Assembly (NCBI GenBank): GCA_947371755.1 | Contig: CANBQT010000012.1 | Coordinates: 1 to 62,718 of the forward strand | DNA length: 62,718 nucleotides | From: Chitinophagaceae bacterium | GTDB taxonomy: Bacteria > Bacteroidota > Bacteroidia > Chitinophagales > Chitinophagaceae | Direction: 5' to 3' | Shown: positions 17,280-26,058 of the stretch, piece by piece | How positions within the stretch are numbered: position 1 is the first letter of the stretch | Layout: each line of letters starts with the position of its first letter | Notes under the pieces: model-generated | What the model was told of the DNA's origin: nothing | Database searches by the model: none | What the model saw: only the letters and a program-made list of their open reading frames with translations | Made by a program: the position numbers and the translations under genes

Positions 17280-20200
17280 TTAGAAAATATAGCGAATGCC
17301 CAACTGAGCTTGCCACACATCACCGAAACCAGTACCTTTTCTATAAGTGGTATAGTTAATACTATTATTAACACGGTTCATTTTGAAAACTGGAGCACCA
17401 GTTCCATCAACAGTTGAATATGCTAATGGGTTTGTGGTGTTTACAGAATTACCCACACCCCATGCATGATTAATCATATTGCCAATGTTGAAAATATCAC
17501 CTCTCAATTGAATAGTATGTCTGTTCTTACCAATATTGCTAAACAATTCTAACTGAGTAGAAAAGTCAAATCTTACTTCGTAAGGCTTAAGAATACCATT
17601 TCTAGAAACATAGCTACCACGATTTTTACTTAAATAAGCATCTTGGTTAATATAATTATCAAAAGCTGTCTTTTGCTCTTGAATGGTTGCAGCTGGAGCC
17701 GAACCAGATGCAGCAAGCGCAGCAAAGTTCATCTCTGATTGGTTTCTAGGGATATACATCAAATCATTACCTGATGTACCATCACCATTCATATCACCGC
17801 TATAAGTATATGAGAAACGACCACCGTTCTGAGATTGTCCATATAAAGAAAATTGTAAAGCAGAAAACTTACCTAATTCAACACGGTAATTTACATTACC
17901 AATAACACGGTTACGAATTTCGTTATCTGAATAAGAAAGATCGGGGTTATTATTACCACGAACTGATTGCATTGCAGAATAAGTACTAGCTGCAATTGAT
18001 CCACCAGCTGGCATATAATCCTTAGCATTGGTAAAAGTATAAGCAGCCATCCAGCCCAAACCTTTTGCTCTTGTAGGCTTTTCTAATTTTACAGTAAGCG
18101 CTAAAGAAGATCCAACAGGAACACTTTGCATAACAGTAGCATCGGTAAGCTTTGGATTCAATCTCAATGCATTTGCTTGTGCAGTTCCTGATAAACCTAA
18201 ACCTGCAAAACGTGGTCTGTTATCAGCACCAGTGAAAGTTGTTGTAGCCGCAACCAAGTTTGCATTATAATAGTTAATGCTATTCAGGTTTTGAGTGAAA
18301 ATAAATTCACCAGAAGCAACGATATCACTAAAAATTTTCTGATCAACAGCTAAGTTGGTACGGAACACTTTAGGGAATCTAAATCCTTGTTCAGAAGTGG
18401 CTACGTTATAAGACGATGCAGGGTTACCTGGGTTTGGTGCAAAACTTGGGTAACTAGAAGGTGTATTTGGACTAAATGGATACGCTGCAGTGTTGTTTAA
18501 GTTAACACCTCCGTTTAACACACCATTATTACCTACTTGGTTACTTACAAATACGAACGGAGGACGTCCGGTAAATAAACCGATACCACCACGAACCTGA
18601 GTTCTCTTATCTCCATTCACATCGTAGTTAAAACCAACTCTTGGGCTAACCATCAATTTTGCAGAAGGCAATTTTGAAGTACTTAATTTGGTAGGGTTAC
18701 CCTTGCTATCAACGAAGTTCATTCCGTCAACCTCAGTATTTACATAACCCCCACCTACAAAATAAGGAACTTCAAAACGAACTCCGTAAGTCAAATTGAA
18801 ATTTGATTCAAGGTTTACTTCATCCTGAATATAGGCAGCTAACTCTCTTGATTTTGTGGTAACTAACCATGGTCCGCCACCTGCAAGGTTGCTGAAGTTA
18901 GCTCTGTAGTTTCTCATGAATACTGGGCTAAATGAGCGATTTGGATTTGCCAAATAGGCGTCAGCAGCAGTATAGAAATCTGTTAAGTTATTAAAGGTAT
19001 AAACACCATTAATTAAAGGAGTAAATCCATTTGTGAAAGTGAAACTTTCAAAAGACACACCAGCACTTAAAGTATGTTTACCCATATATGCAGTAAGGTT
19101 ATCGCTAAACTGCCAGGTATCTGTATTCAATAAGTTATTGGGAGTAAAAGGGTCATTACCGAATGAAATATAATTCAAACTCTGAGTTGCTTGCGCACCT
19201 GAAATAGTAGAAGCTGCAGAAGTTGGTAAAGTTGTTAACGCATTTGAACCATCCTGAATATCAACCATTGGGAACATTCCACCTTTTACAGCACGGAAAT
19301 CTCTGTTGGCAGTATATCCAAAAGTTATATCGTTACTTATATTATTACTAAAACGGCTATTCAATTGTCCAATAATACCATAGATATTGTTGTTGATTAC
19401 ATAAGCAGAATTTGCATAAACAATAGAATTTGTTCCACCACCTCTAAAACCATTAGTTGTGTTTGAACTACTTGCCGCAACGTCTCTTACTGATTTCAAT
19501 AAATTTCCACGAATACTCAATTTATGTTTGTCATTTATATTCCAATCGATACGCGCAACTGCTTTATCACTTTTTGTAACAAAAGGATATCCTTGGTAAG
19601 CGCCTGTATTGTAATTGAATTTAGAAGCTAAGTAAGAAGATAAAGTTTCTAAATCAGATTGTTTAACACGGGTGGTATTTCCACTGATAGGAGATGCACC
19701 ATTGCTTGCATCTGCAGTAAACAAGGTACCTACGTCGTTTCTTCTTTCACCTTCATAGTTTAAAAAGTAGAACAATTTATTTTTAACGATAGCACCACCT
19801 AAACTAAGGCCAAATTGTTTTACATCAAAAGCATTGGTTACAACATCTTGTTTGCCACCTGCACCTGCTTTTGTACCAACCATGCTTTCATTTCTAACGT
19901 TGTAAAATCCGGTTCCATGCATAGTGTTTGTACCACTCTTGGTTACAGCATTAATGCTTGCACCAGTAAATCCAGATTCTCTCAAACTGTAAGGAGATAC
20001 GTTGATTTGAATTTCTTGTATCGCATCCAATGATATAGGTGCGGAGTTAGTTTGACCACCATTCAATGCACTCAAACCAAAGCTGTTGTTAAAGATTGAT
20101 CCATCCAATGTAAAATTGATAGCACGTGCATCCTGACCCGCAAAAGACAAACCATTTGATTGTGGAACCAAACGTGTAAGATCAGTAACGTTTCTACTAA

Positions 20201-20657
20201 TGGTAGGCATAGAACCTAACAATCTTGCATTGATATTTGTAGAAGCACCTTTTCTGTCTTTAGAGATTAAAGCACCTTTACGAGCAGTTCCAGTAACTGT
20301 TACTTCTTGTAATTGAGCTTTAGCATCTACTAAAGAAACGTCAATGACGCTTGGCTCTCCTAACTGAATGTAAACATCGGTTACAGTTTCAGTTTTTAAA
20401 CCAACGTAGGTAAAAACTACTTTATATGGACCACCAACACGTAAGCCTGGTACAGTATATTTTCCAGAAGTGGTAGATACTGATTTGTATCTACTGCCAG
20501 AAGGCTCGTGGGTAACTTCAATAGAAGTTCCTACAAGTGGCGCGTTTGTTGCGTCTTTGACCGTACCGGTAATTGTACCAGTAGTAACTTGTGACATTGC
20601 TGTCATGGCCATCAAATAAGCCATCGCAGCAAGCAAAATTTTCTTCAGATTTAACAT
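17280..20657 (-). CDS. TonB-dependent receptor, Oar-like
   Basis: A 1125-residue outer-membrane transporter. The start at 20657 gives the signal peptide MLNLKKILLAAMAYLMAMTAMSQ; the longer frame to 20720 crosses a promoter-like box. Order: carboxypeptidase-regulatory-like domain (about 28-105, GTITGTVKDATNAPLVG), plug domain (about 110-240, with INAVTKSGTN), then a long beta-barrel ending in an aromatic strand (QLGIRYIF). Oar-type receptors bind and import large or unknown ligands, or take part in the cell surface; no SusD partner is adjacent, so it is not a standard polysaccharide locus. The substrate is unknown. Confidence 0.9.
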   Translation of the reverse strand: MLNLKKILLAAMAYLMAMTAMSQVTTGTITGTVKDATNAPLVGTSIEVTHEPSGSRYKSVSTTSGKYTVPGLRVGGPYKVVFTYVGLKTETVTDVYIQLGEPSVIDVSLVDAKAQLQEVTVTGTARKGALISKDRKGASTNINARLLGSMPTISRNVTDLTRLVPQSNGLSFAGQDARAINFTLDGSIFNNSFGLSALNGGQTNSAPISLDAIQEIQINVSPYSLRESGFTGASINAVTKSGTNTMHGTGFYNVRNESMVGTKAGAGGKQDVVTNAFDVKQFGLSLGGAIVKNKLFYFLNYEGERRNDVGTLFTADASNGASPISGNTTRVKQSDLETLSSYLASKFNYNTGAYQGYPFVTKSDKAVARIDWNINDKHKLSIRGNLLKSVRDVAASSSNTTNGFRGGGTNSIVYANSAYVINNNIYGIIGQLNSRFSNNISNDITFGYTANRDFRAVKGGMFPMVDIQDGSNALTTLPTSAASTISGAQATQSLNYISFGNDPFTPNNLLNTDTWQFSDNLTAYMGKHTLSAGVSFESFTFTNGFTPLINGVYTFNNLTDFYTAADAYLANPNRSFSPVFMRNYRANFSNLAGGGPWLVTTKSRELAAYIQDEVNLESNFNLTYGVRFEVPYFVGGGYVNTEVDGMNFVDSKGNPTKLSTSKLPSAKLMVSPRVGFNYDVNGDKRTQVRGGIGLFTGRPPFVFVSNQVGNNGVLNGGVNLNNTAAYPFSPNTPSSYPSFAPNPGNPASSYNVATSEQGFRFPKVFRTNLAVDQKIFSDIVASGEFIFTQNLNSINYYNANLVAATTTFTGADNRPRFAGLGLSGTAQANALRLNPKLTDATVMQSVPVGSSLALTVKLEKPTRAKGLGWMAAYTFTNAKDYMPAGGSIAASTYSAMQSVRGNNNPDLSYSDNEIRNRVIGNVNYRVELGKFSALQFSLYGQSQNGGRFSYTYSGDMNGDGTSGNDLMYIPRNQSEMNFAALAASGSAPAATIQEQKTAFDNYINQDAYLSKNRGSYVSRNGILKPYEVRFDFSTQLELFSNIGKNRHTIQLRGDIFNIGNMINHAWGVGNSVNTTNPLAYSTVDGTGAPVFKMNRVNNSINYTTYRKGTGFGDVWQAQLGIRYIF

Positions 20658-21004
20658 AAATTGCAGATTTAAAGCTGCAAATATGGTGTTAAAAAAGTTA
20701 ATTAACATGGTTTTAAACATAAATTTTATGTTACCGCTTTCTGCTTATTAACAAATGTTCGCTTTTTGTTTATAATTTTTGCTATTGTATGCAGCGATTC
20801 TTTGATTTCATTTTCTAAAGGCGGGGTCTTAGATGCAGGTAATTTGCCTATTTCAATACATTTTTTGCCGATTATTTTAAATTACAAATAAGTTGTATAC
20901 ATACGTTGTTCATTAATAGAATTACCAATAAAAATTGAGTACATTTCTAATTGTACTATGCTTTTAAAATTATCGATTGTACTTTTGCAGACTAATTTTA
21001 AATT
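20658..21004. other. Intergenic region (347 bases) holding divergent promoters
   Basis: AT-rich, no convincing ORF. It holds a near-match -7 box for the TonB receptor (CATATTTG on the minus strand, 20678-20685) and an exact TACTTTTG box for ribBA (20980-20987). No FMN riboswitch-like structure was recognised. Confidence 0.6.
20980..20987 (+). promoter_or_regulatory. -7 promoter box of ribBA (TACTTTTG)
   Basis: Exact TAnnTTTG, with the ATG 17 bases downstream. The nearest upstream TTG is 26 bases away, beyond the usual spacing. Confidence 0.5.
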
Positions 21005-22207
21005 ATGTTAGATAGGATTGAAGAAGCAATTGAGGCAATTAAAGCAGGTAAGCTGGTTATAGTAGTTGACGATGAAGACCGCGAAAACGAGGGTGATTTT
21101 ATTGTGGCAGCTCGACATGCTACGCCTGAGGTAATCAATTTCATGAGCAAGGAGGGGCGTGGTTTGATTTGTGCTGCACTTACGGAACAAAGATGTGAGG
21201 AATTAGAATTGAAACCGATGGTTACTTCTAACACCTCCCTGCACGAAACGGCTTTTACTGTTTCAGTTGACTTGAATGGTTTTGGAAACTCAACCGGAAT
21301 TTCTGCACATGATCGGTCCAATACAGTCTTGGCATTAATTAATCCAGACACAAAAGCATCAGATCTTGGGCGACCTGGTCATATATTTCCTTTAAGGGCT
21401 AAAAATGGTGGGGTTTTAAGAAGAGCTGGACATACCGAAGCAACAGTGGATCTTGCCAGATTAGCAGGATTAGAACATGCCGGTGTTTTAGTGGAAGTAA
21501 TGAATGAAGATGGTAGCATGGCAAGGTTACCTGAGTTATTAGAAATTGCTAAGAAATTTCAGCTTAAAATCATTTCAATCAAGGATTTGATAGATTATCG
21601 AATGAAATCAGACTCACTGATTGAAGAATTGGTACGCGTAAAAATGCCTACCAAATATGGCAATTTTACTTTGGTGGCTTTTAAAGAAAAAATCACAGGC
21701 GCTGAACACCTTGCCTTAACAAAAGGAGAATGGCGGATCGGTGAACCTGTACTTACCAGAGTACATAGCAGTTGTTTTACGGGAGATATTTTAGGAAGCC
21801 TTCGATGCGATTGTGGTGATCAATTGCACCATGCTATGCAGATGGTGGAACATGAAGGGAAGGGCATCATTTTATATATGAACCAGGAAGGTAGAGGGAT
21901 TGGGCTTGTGAATAAATTAAAAGCCTACAAATTGCAGGAAGAAGGGATGGATACAGTAGAAGCCAACCTGCACCTGGGCTTTGGTATGGATGAAAGAGAT
22001 TATGGCGTAGGTGCTCAAATTTTAAGGAGCCTGAATGCTACCAGACTCAGGCTGATGAGCAATAATCCTAGAAAGCGTGCTGGCTTAAAAGGGTATGGGA
22101 TTGAAATTGTAGAAACAGTACCTATTGAAACGATACCTAATAAATACAATGAAAAATATCTAACTACCAAAAGAGATAAATTGGGTCACGATATTCTTAA
22201 AAAATAA
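21005..22207 (+). CDS. ribBA: Bifunctional 3,4-dihydroxy-2-butanone-4-phosphate synthase / GTP cyclohydrolase II
   Basis: Makes both precursors of riboflavin: the four-carbon unit from ribulose-5-phosphate and the pyrimidine from GTP. The protein is 400 residues. The N-terminal RibB domain (1-200) has [10 protein letters not shown] and SKEGRGLIC; the C-terminal RibA domain (about 205-400) has the zinc Cys set in [20 protein letters not shown], plus NQEGRGIGL and [10 protein letters not shown]. Both halves look intact. It stands alone between a promoter and a terminator, away from other rib genes. Confidence 0.97.
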   Translation: MLDRIEEAIEAIKAGKLVIVVDDEDRENEGDFIVAARHATPEVINFMSKEGRGLICAALTEQRCEELELKPMVTSNTSLHETAFTVSVDLNGFGNSTGISAHDRSNTVLALINPDTKASDLGRPGHIFPLRAKNGGVLRRAGHTEATVDLARLAGLEHAGVLVEVMNEDGSMARLPELLEIAKKFQLKIISIKDLIDYRMKSDSLIEELVRVKMPTKYGNFTLVAFKEKITGAEHLALTKGEWRIGEPVLTRVHSSCFTGDILGSLRCDCGDQLHHAMQMVEHEGKGIILYMNQEGRGIGLVNKLKAYKLQEEGMDTVEANLHLGFGMDERDYGVGAQILRSLNATRLRLMSNNPRKRAGLKGYGIEIVETVPIETIPNKYNEKYLTTKRDKLGHDILKK

Positions 22208-22209
22208 AA

Positions 22210-22241
22210 AAAAATCCCTCCGAAAACTCGGAGGGATTTTT
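22210..22241. terminator. Bidirectional intrinsic terminator after ribBA
   Basis: Perfect 14-bp stem (22210-22223 with 22228-22241) around ATCCCTCCGA/TCGGAGGGAT with loop AAAC, flanked by A- and T-runs. It serves ribBA and the converging gene. Confidence 0.93.
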
Positions 22242-22257
22242 TTATTTCTAGTATTTT

Positions 22258-23088
22258 TTATTGTTGCTTGTTTTTCAATTCTTGTAAGCTCGCCTTGGTT
22301 TCATCCAGATCTTTCTTCATGCTGATGATGTATAGAGTAAGCTCTTCTACCTTTTTTAAAAGAGTAGCATTCATCTTACCTAGATCCAGACCGTTAGCCA
22401 TTACTTCTTCTGTTGAAGGCACATCAGGTAAATGTTTATTCTCCTGAATAAACTTCTCTAACTTTTGTAAAGAAAGTAATTGGTAATCTGGGGCAAAAAC
22501 ATTGTCGTACCAATCCTTTGAATCTTTTACAGCCACTTTTACTTTTTCAGTAAGGATACCTTGTTCTACATATAATTTATATCCATCATACTGTGTTTGT
22601 ACATCACCAATTCTAACCCTTCCTTCATAAGAGTCAACAGAAAAGAATTCTTTTTCATTGGCATCAGTTGGTGACTTATAACTGATCTTAAAGGTTTGGG
22701 GTGTTTTTAAGGTATTGTCTCCAGAAACTCTAGCTCCAATTGACCAATAACTGACGTTTTTCGGATCTGTTACATTACCATTCGAAAACATAATACTAGG
22801 TTCGTTTTGTCCGCCGGAAGCCCATTCATTACTTAATTTCAAGAGAAAGTTCTTTTTTGTGGTATTGCCAGCACCACGCTTAACTTCTAAAGGGGCGCTT
22901 GGTGTAAGAGTTCCAATTCCAATATAACCGGAAGATGGAAAAACATTCTCTTTATTGCCATCAACAGAAATCGAGGTTTCTGGATTTGTTGCAGGACTGG
23001 TTTTTTTACGAATAGTGGGAGCCACCTGCCCCATACTATAAAAAGCCAGGCTAACGCAGAAAACGAAGAAGATCAATTTATTTTTCAT
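22258..23088 (-). CDS. Exported protein with tail-fibre-like GIGT motif and C-terminal coiled coil
   Basis: A 276-residue protein with a signal peptide ending near SMGQ (about 21). After a polar stretch comes SSGYIGIGTLTPSAPLEVKRG (about 52-72), a motif seen in Bacteroidota surface proteins related to phage tail-fibre or collagen-like repeats. The C-terminus (about 200-276) has HLPDVPSTEEV, then LGKMNATLLKKVEELTLYII and a Lys/Glu coiled coil likely to trimerise. No S74 autoprotease catalytic pair was identified. Probably a secreted or surface structural protein; its role is unknown. Confidence 0.72.
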   Translation of the reverse strand: MKNKLIFFVFCVSLAFYSMGQVAPTIRKKTSPATNPETSISVDGNKENVFPSSGYIGIGTLTPSAPLEVKRGAGNTTKKNFLLKLSNEWASGGQNEPSIMFSNGNVTDPKNVSYWSIGARVSGDNTLKTPQTFKISYKSPTDANEKEFFSVDSYEGRVRIGDVQTQYDGYKLYVEQGILTEKVKVAVKDSKDWYDNVFAPDYQLLSLQKLEKFIQENKHLPDVPSTEEVMANGLDLGKMNATLLKKVEELTLYIISMKKDLDETKASLQELKNKQQ

Positions 23089-23226
23089 TGTACTACAATT
23101 TTCAAAGACTTAACGATTGATTTGCCCCCAGATACCTATCAAAACTACAGCAAATCAGGCAACAGCCTTCAAAACTAAACGTTATAAAGCAGGCCAAATT
23201 GTGCTACATGTTGGCCTATTTAAAAT

Positions 23227-23253
23227 AAAAAAAGTGGCAAAACCACTTTTTTT
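23227..23253. terminator. Intrinsic terminator of phoH
   Basis: Perfect 11-bp stem (23227-23237 with 23243-23253) with core AAGTGG/CCACTT, a five-base loop and A/T-runs. It lies 16 bases past the phoH stop. Confidence 0.82.
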
Positions 23254-23268
23254 ATTTCCTTCATGCGA

Positions 23269-24258
23269 TTATCGGTGTGAACTGTGTCCGTATTCCTCAT
23301 CTTCCCGCTCTTTTTCCTTCTCATAAGCCTTAATGATGGCTTTAACCAATCGGTGCCTTACAACGTCTTCTTCATTCAATTCAATGTGCGCTATCCCATC
23401 TACATTTTTCAATATTCGTGTTGATTTTTCTAAACCGCTACGCATATTTCTTGGTAGATCCACTTGGGTAGGATCTCCGGTGATGATTGCTTTTGCATTT
23501 GCACCAATCCTTGTTAAAAACATTTTCAACTGAAGGTCATTGGTATTCTGAGCTTCATCTAAGATGATAAAAGCATTATCGAGTGTACGTCCACGCATAT
23601 AAGCCAATGGAGCAATTTCGATAGTTCTTGTGCTCATGTAATAACCCAGTTTGTCTGCAGGGATCATATCATCCAAAGCATCATACAAAGGGCGTAAATA
23701 TGGATCAATCTTTTCTTTTAAATCACCCGGTAGAAATCCTAAACTTTCTCCTGCTTCAACGGCCGGACGTGTAAGAATGATTTTCTTGACTAATTTATTT
23801 TTCAAAGCTCTAACAGCTAAAGCAACAGCAGTATAAGTTTTACCGGTACCTGCTGGTCCAATTGCAAAAACAATATCGTTCTTGTCTGCAGCCTGAACCA
23901 TTTTTTTCTGATTCTGTGTTCTGGCTCGAACAGTTTTTCCATTTGGTCCAAAAACCAGAATGTCATTTGGATTCCGATCAACAAAATTATCAATAGCTTC
24001 CACATCATCACCACCAAGAATTTGTTGGAAATAAATTTCACTTAAATGTCCATTTCGTTCGAGGTATTGAATAATCAGATCAATCTTTTCTTTCGCGGTA
24101 TCAATCTGCTCAGGTGCTCCGCTTAACTTTAATTGGGTTCCTCTTGATAGGATTTTAAGTAAAGGGAATTTTTTTTTCAAGAGGTCTAACTTTCCATTAT
24201 TAACGCCAAAAAATTCGATGGGGTTAACGGTTTCGAGGTTAATGATTGTTTCAGTCAA
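23269..24258 (-). CDS. PhoH family ATPase
   Basis: A 329-residue cytoplasmic ATP-binding protein. Walker A is GPAGTGKT (134-141) and Walker B is FIILDEAQN (about 233-241); ITGDPTQVDLP and VRHRLV give further family motifs. The N-terminal 70 residues resemble a KH-like RNA-binding segment. PhoH/YbeZ proteins are linked to RNA metabolism and ribosome maturation with YbeY, but no ybeY gene is adjacent here. Single-gene unit with its own terminator. Confidence 0.93.
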   Translation of the reverse strand: MTETIINLETVNPIEFFGVNNGKLDLLKKKFPLLKILSRGTQLKLSGAPEQIDTAKEKIDLIIQYLERNGHLSEIYFQQILGGDDVEAIDNFVDRNPNDILVFGPNGKTVRARTQNQKKMVQAADKNDIVFAIGPAGTGKTYTAVALAVRALKNKLVKKIILTRPAVEAGESLGFLPGDLKEKIDPYLRPLYDALDDMIPADKLGYYMSTRTIEIAPLAYMRGRTLDNAFIILDEAQNTNDLQLKMFLTRIGANAKAIITGDPTQVDLPRNMRSGLEKSTRILKNVDGIAHIELNEEDVVRHRLVKAIIKAYEKEKEREDEEYGHSSHR

Positions 24259-24350
24259 TCTACTTCGGTTTTAATGATTAAGGATCTTGAATCGGATTTT
24301 TATGTCTTTCTCAAATTTAATTGTATAAGACTATAAAACCCTAGCAATTC

Positions 24351-24370
24351 TTATACACAGATGTGGATAT
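24351..24370. other. Pair of inverted DnaA-box-like sequences
   Basis: TTATACACA (24351-24359, fits TTATNCACA) and TGTGGATAT (24362-24370, one mismatch when reversed), two bases apart in the AT-rich gap between rpe and phoH. They could also be chance or a short palindromic operator. Confidence 0.3.
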
Positions 24371-24475
24371 AAAATCTCATACATCAGCCTAAATATGGCA
24401 TTAACATCTTTCAATGTTAGGCATATTAATCTTATGTGAACTTTCTAAAAAATTTGTTTTGCAAAAGCTTTATGC

Positions 24476-25123
24476 TTACAATGCTTTTAATGCTGCGATA
24501 GTAGCTAAAGGATCTGAAGATTTGAATACGGTGTTACCGGCCACTAAAACATCAGCACCTGCATTTAATATTGCTTTGGCATTTGAAAGTGTTACTCCGC
24601 CATCAATTTCAATTAAAGTATGAAGACCTCTGAATTGAATCATTTTTTTTAATGCACGAATTTTATCCATTGTTTGTGGAATAAATGATTGCCCACCAAA
24701 ACCCGGATTTACACTCATGATGCATACTACATCGATATTCTCAAGCACATCTTCTAATAATTGAACTGGTGTGTGTGGATTCAATGCTACACCTGCTTTC
24801 ATACCCAACGATTTGATCTGTTGTAAATTCCTATGTAAATGCGGACAAGCTTCAAAATGCACAGTTAAAATATCAGCACCGGCCTTCTTAAATGCTTCTG
24901 CATATTCACCTGGTCTTTCTATCATTAAATGCACATCGCAGACTTTAGTGGTTGCGGTTCTGATTTGTTCTATCACGGGCAATCCAAAACTAATATTTGG
25001 TACAAAAACACCATCCATCACATCCAAATGAAACCAATCTGCCACACTTTCATTTAACATCTTGCATTCGGAACCTAGATCTAGAAAATTGCTTGCTAAA
25101 AGGGAAGGAGCTATAATCGACAT
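24476..25123 (-). CDS. rpe: Ribulose-phosphate 3-epimerase
   Basis: Interconverts ribulose-5-phosphate and xylulose-5-phosphate in the pentose phosphate pathway. The protein is 215 residues, a TIM barrel. Metal and catalytic motifs: HLDVMDGVFVPNISFG (about 33-48), DVHLMIERP (64-72), VNPGFGGQSFIP, and EIDGGV with the catalytic Asp. The TPR lipoprotein gene lies 33 bases upstream on the same strand, so the two may be co-transcribed. Confidence 0.97.
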   Translation of the reverse strand: MSIIAPSLLASNFLDLGSECKMLNESVADWFHLDVMDGVFVPNISFGLPVIEQIRTATTKVCDVHLMIERPGEYAEAFKKAGADILTVHFEACPHLHRNLQQIKSLGMKAGVALNPHTPVQLLEDVLENIDVVCIMSVNPGFGGQSFIPQTMDKIRALKKMIQFRGLHTLIEIDGGVTLSNAKAILNAGADVLVAGNTVFKSSDPLATIAALKAL

Positions 25124-25156
25124 TTGGATAATTTTTGTAAAGTTACAATTTTGTTA

Positions 25157-25969
25157 TTAGTGCACAGTGGTGCTTTTAATTCTATTAATTGCCTGTTCTG
25201 CTTCAACTAATTTTGAATCAAGTGAAAGCGCTTTTTGGTAATTCTCAATTGCTGCATTTGAATTTTTATTCGCTTCGTATGTTTTTCCAAGCCAGTAGTA
25301 TCCATCCGGATAATTGTATTTAACAGTAATGGCAGTTTGAAAAGTTTTCAAAGCCTCAGAATATTGTTTTTTATCATAATAGATAAAACCAATTTCCATG
25401 TATGCTTCCATATAGGTGTAATTATTGGCAATGCAACTCGTGAATAGCTGAATTGCTCTTGCAGAATTACCAGTTCTGGCATAGAACACCGCGGCAATAA
25501 AGTCGCAGTGTGACTGATAAGTTCTTCCCATTCTCAAATCAGAAACCTTTTGACAAAGTTCCAATGCTTTGTTGTTTTTTGTTTCCGCAAATAAATTAGC
25601 TAAGGCCAACAATGCATCAGGTGAGGGGTATATATTAGCAGCGCGACTATATGATCTGATTGCTGTGGTGGTGTCTTTTAACTGCTCAGAAAGTTGGGCT
25701 TTCTTGAACCATAAACCAAAATTGCTACTATCATTTTTTATTAAAGTATTTAATTCAATCAATGCAGAAGAATAATCTCCCAAACTGTCTAAAGCATTTA
25801 CCAGCCTCATGTGTAATCCAACACTATCTGGGAATTGCTTGGATAGCTTATCAAGTCTAGCTATCTCTTCCGGTAAGATGGTTGCATTCTTAGTGTTTTT
25901 CTGTTCCTTGGATTGGTTATTACATGCCATTAACATGAACAAGGAAACGTATAATAAAGGCTTCATCAT
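25157..25969 (-). CDS. TPR-repeat lipoprotein
   Basis: A 270-residue protein with a signal peptide and lipobox LMAC (Cys17 or 18, depending on the start), then at least five tetratricopeptide repeats between about 40 and 260 (for example YSSALIELNTLIKND, YSEALKTFQTAI, AIENYQKALSLD). TPR lipoproteins act as scaffolds for envelope complexes; no partner is evident. The start at 25975 would be TTG; the ATGs at 25969 and 25966 fit better, and a full promoter ends just before them, suggesting a leaderless message. Confidence 0.85.
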   Translation of the reverse strand: MMKPLLYVSLFMLMACNNQSKEQKNTKNATILPEEIARLDKLSKQFPDSVGLHMRLVNALDSLGDYSSALIELNTLIKNDSSNFGLWFKKAQLSEQLKDTTTAIRSYSRAANIYPSPDALLALANLFAETKNNKALELCQKVSDLRMGRTYQSHCDFIAAVFYARTGNSARAIQLFTSCIANNYTYMEAYMEIGFIYYDKKQYSEALKTFQTAITVKYNYPDGYYWLGKTYEANKNSNAAIENYQKALSLDSKLVEAEQAINRIKSTTVH

Positions 25970-25972
25970 CCT

Positions 25973-26003
25973 CAAAAATACGAGGCATTTGGACTTATGT
26001 CAA
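25973..26003 (-). promoter_or_regulatory. Promoter of the TPR lipoprotein gene
   Basis: On the minus strand: TTG (26001-26003), a 20-base spacer, TATTTTTG (25973-25980). The ATG follows after three bases. Confidence 0.68.
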
Positions 26004-26007
26004 TTTT

Positions 26008-26041
26008 TTGACAAAACTCAGGTCTTAACCTCCTATTTTTG
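26008..26041 (+). promoter_or_regulatory. Promoter of the PD40 protein gene
   Basis: TTG (26008-26010), a 23-base spacer, TATTTTTG (26034-26041), then the ATG at 26059. Its -33 box is only four bases from the divergent promoter's -33 box. Confidence 0.62.
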
Positions 26042-26058
26042 TAGGATACTTAACATTT

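Noticed and set aside
20658..21004. Possible FMN riboswitch before ribBA
   Set aside because: The promoter box leaves a leader of only about 13 bases, and no conserved riboswitch core was seen.
23191..23217. Inverted repeat AGGCCAA/TTGGCCT in the gap between phoH and the tail-fibre-like gene
   Set aside because: A 13-base loop and no T-run or neighbouring gene end in the right direction; not enough for a terminator or operator call.
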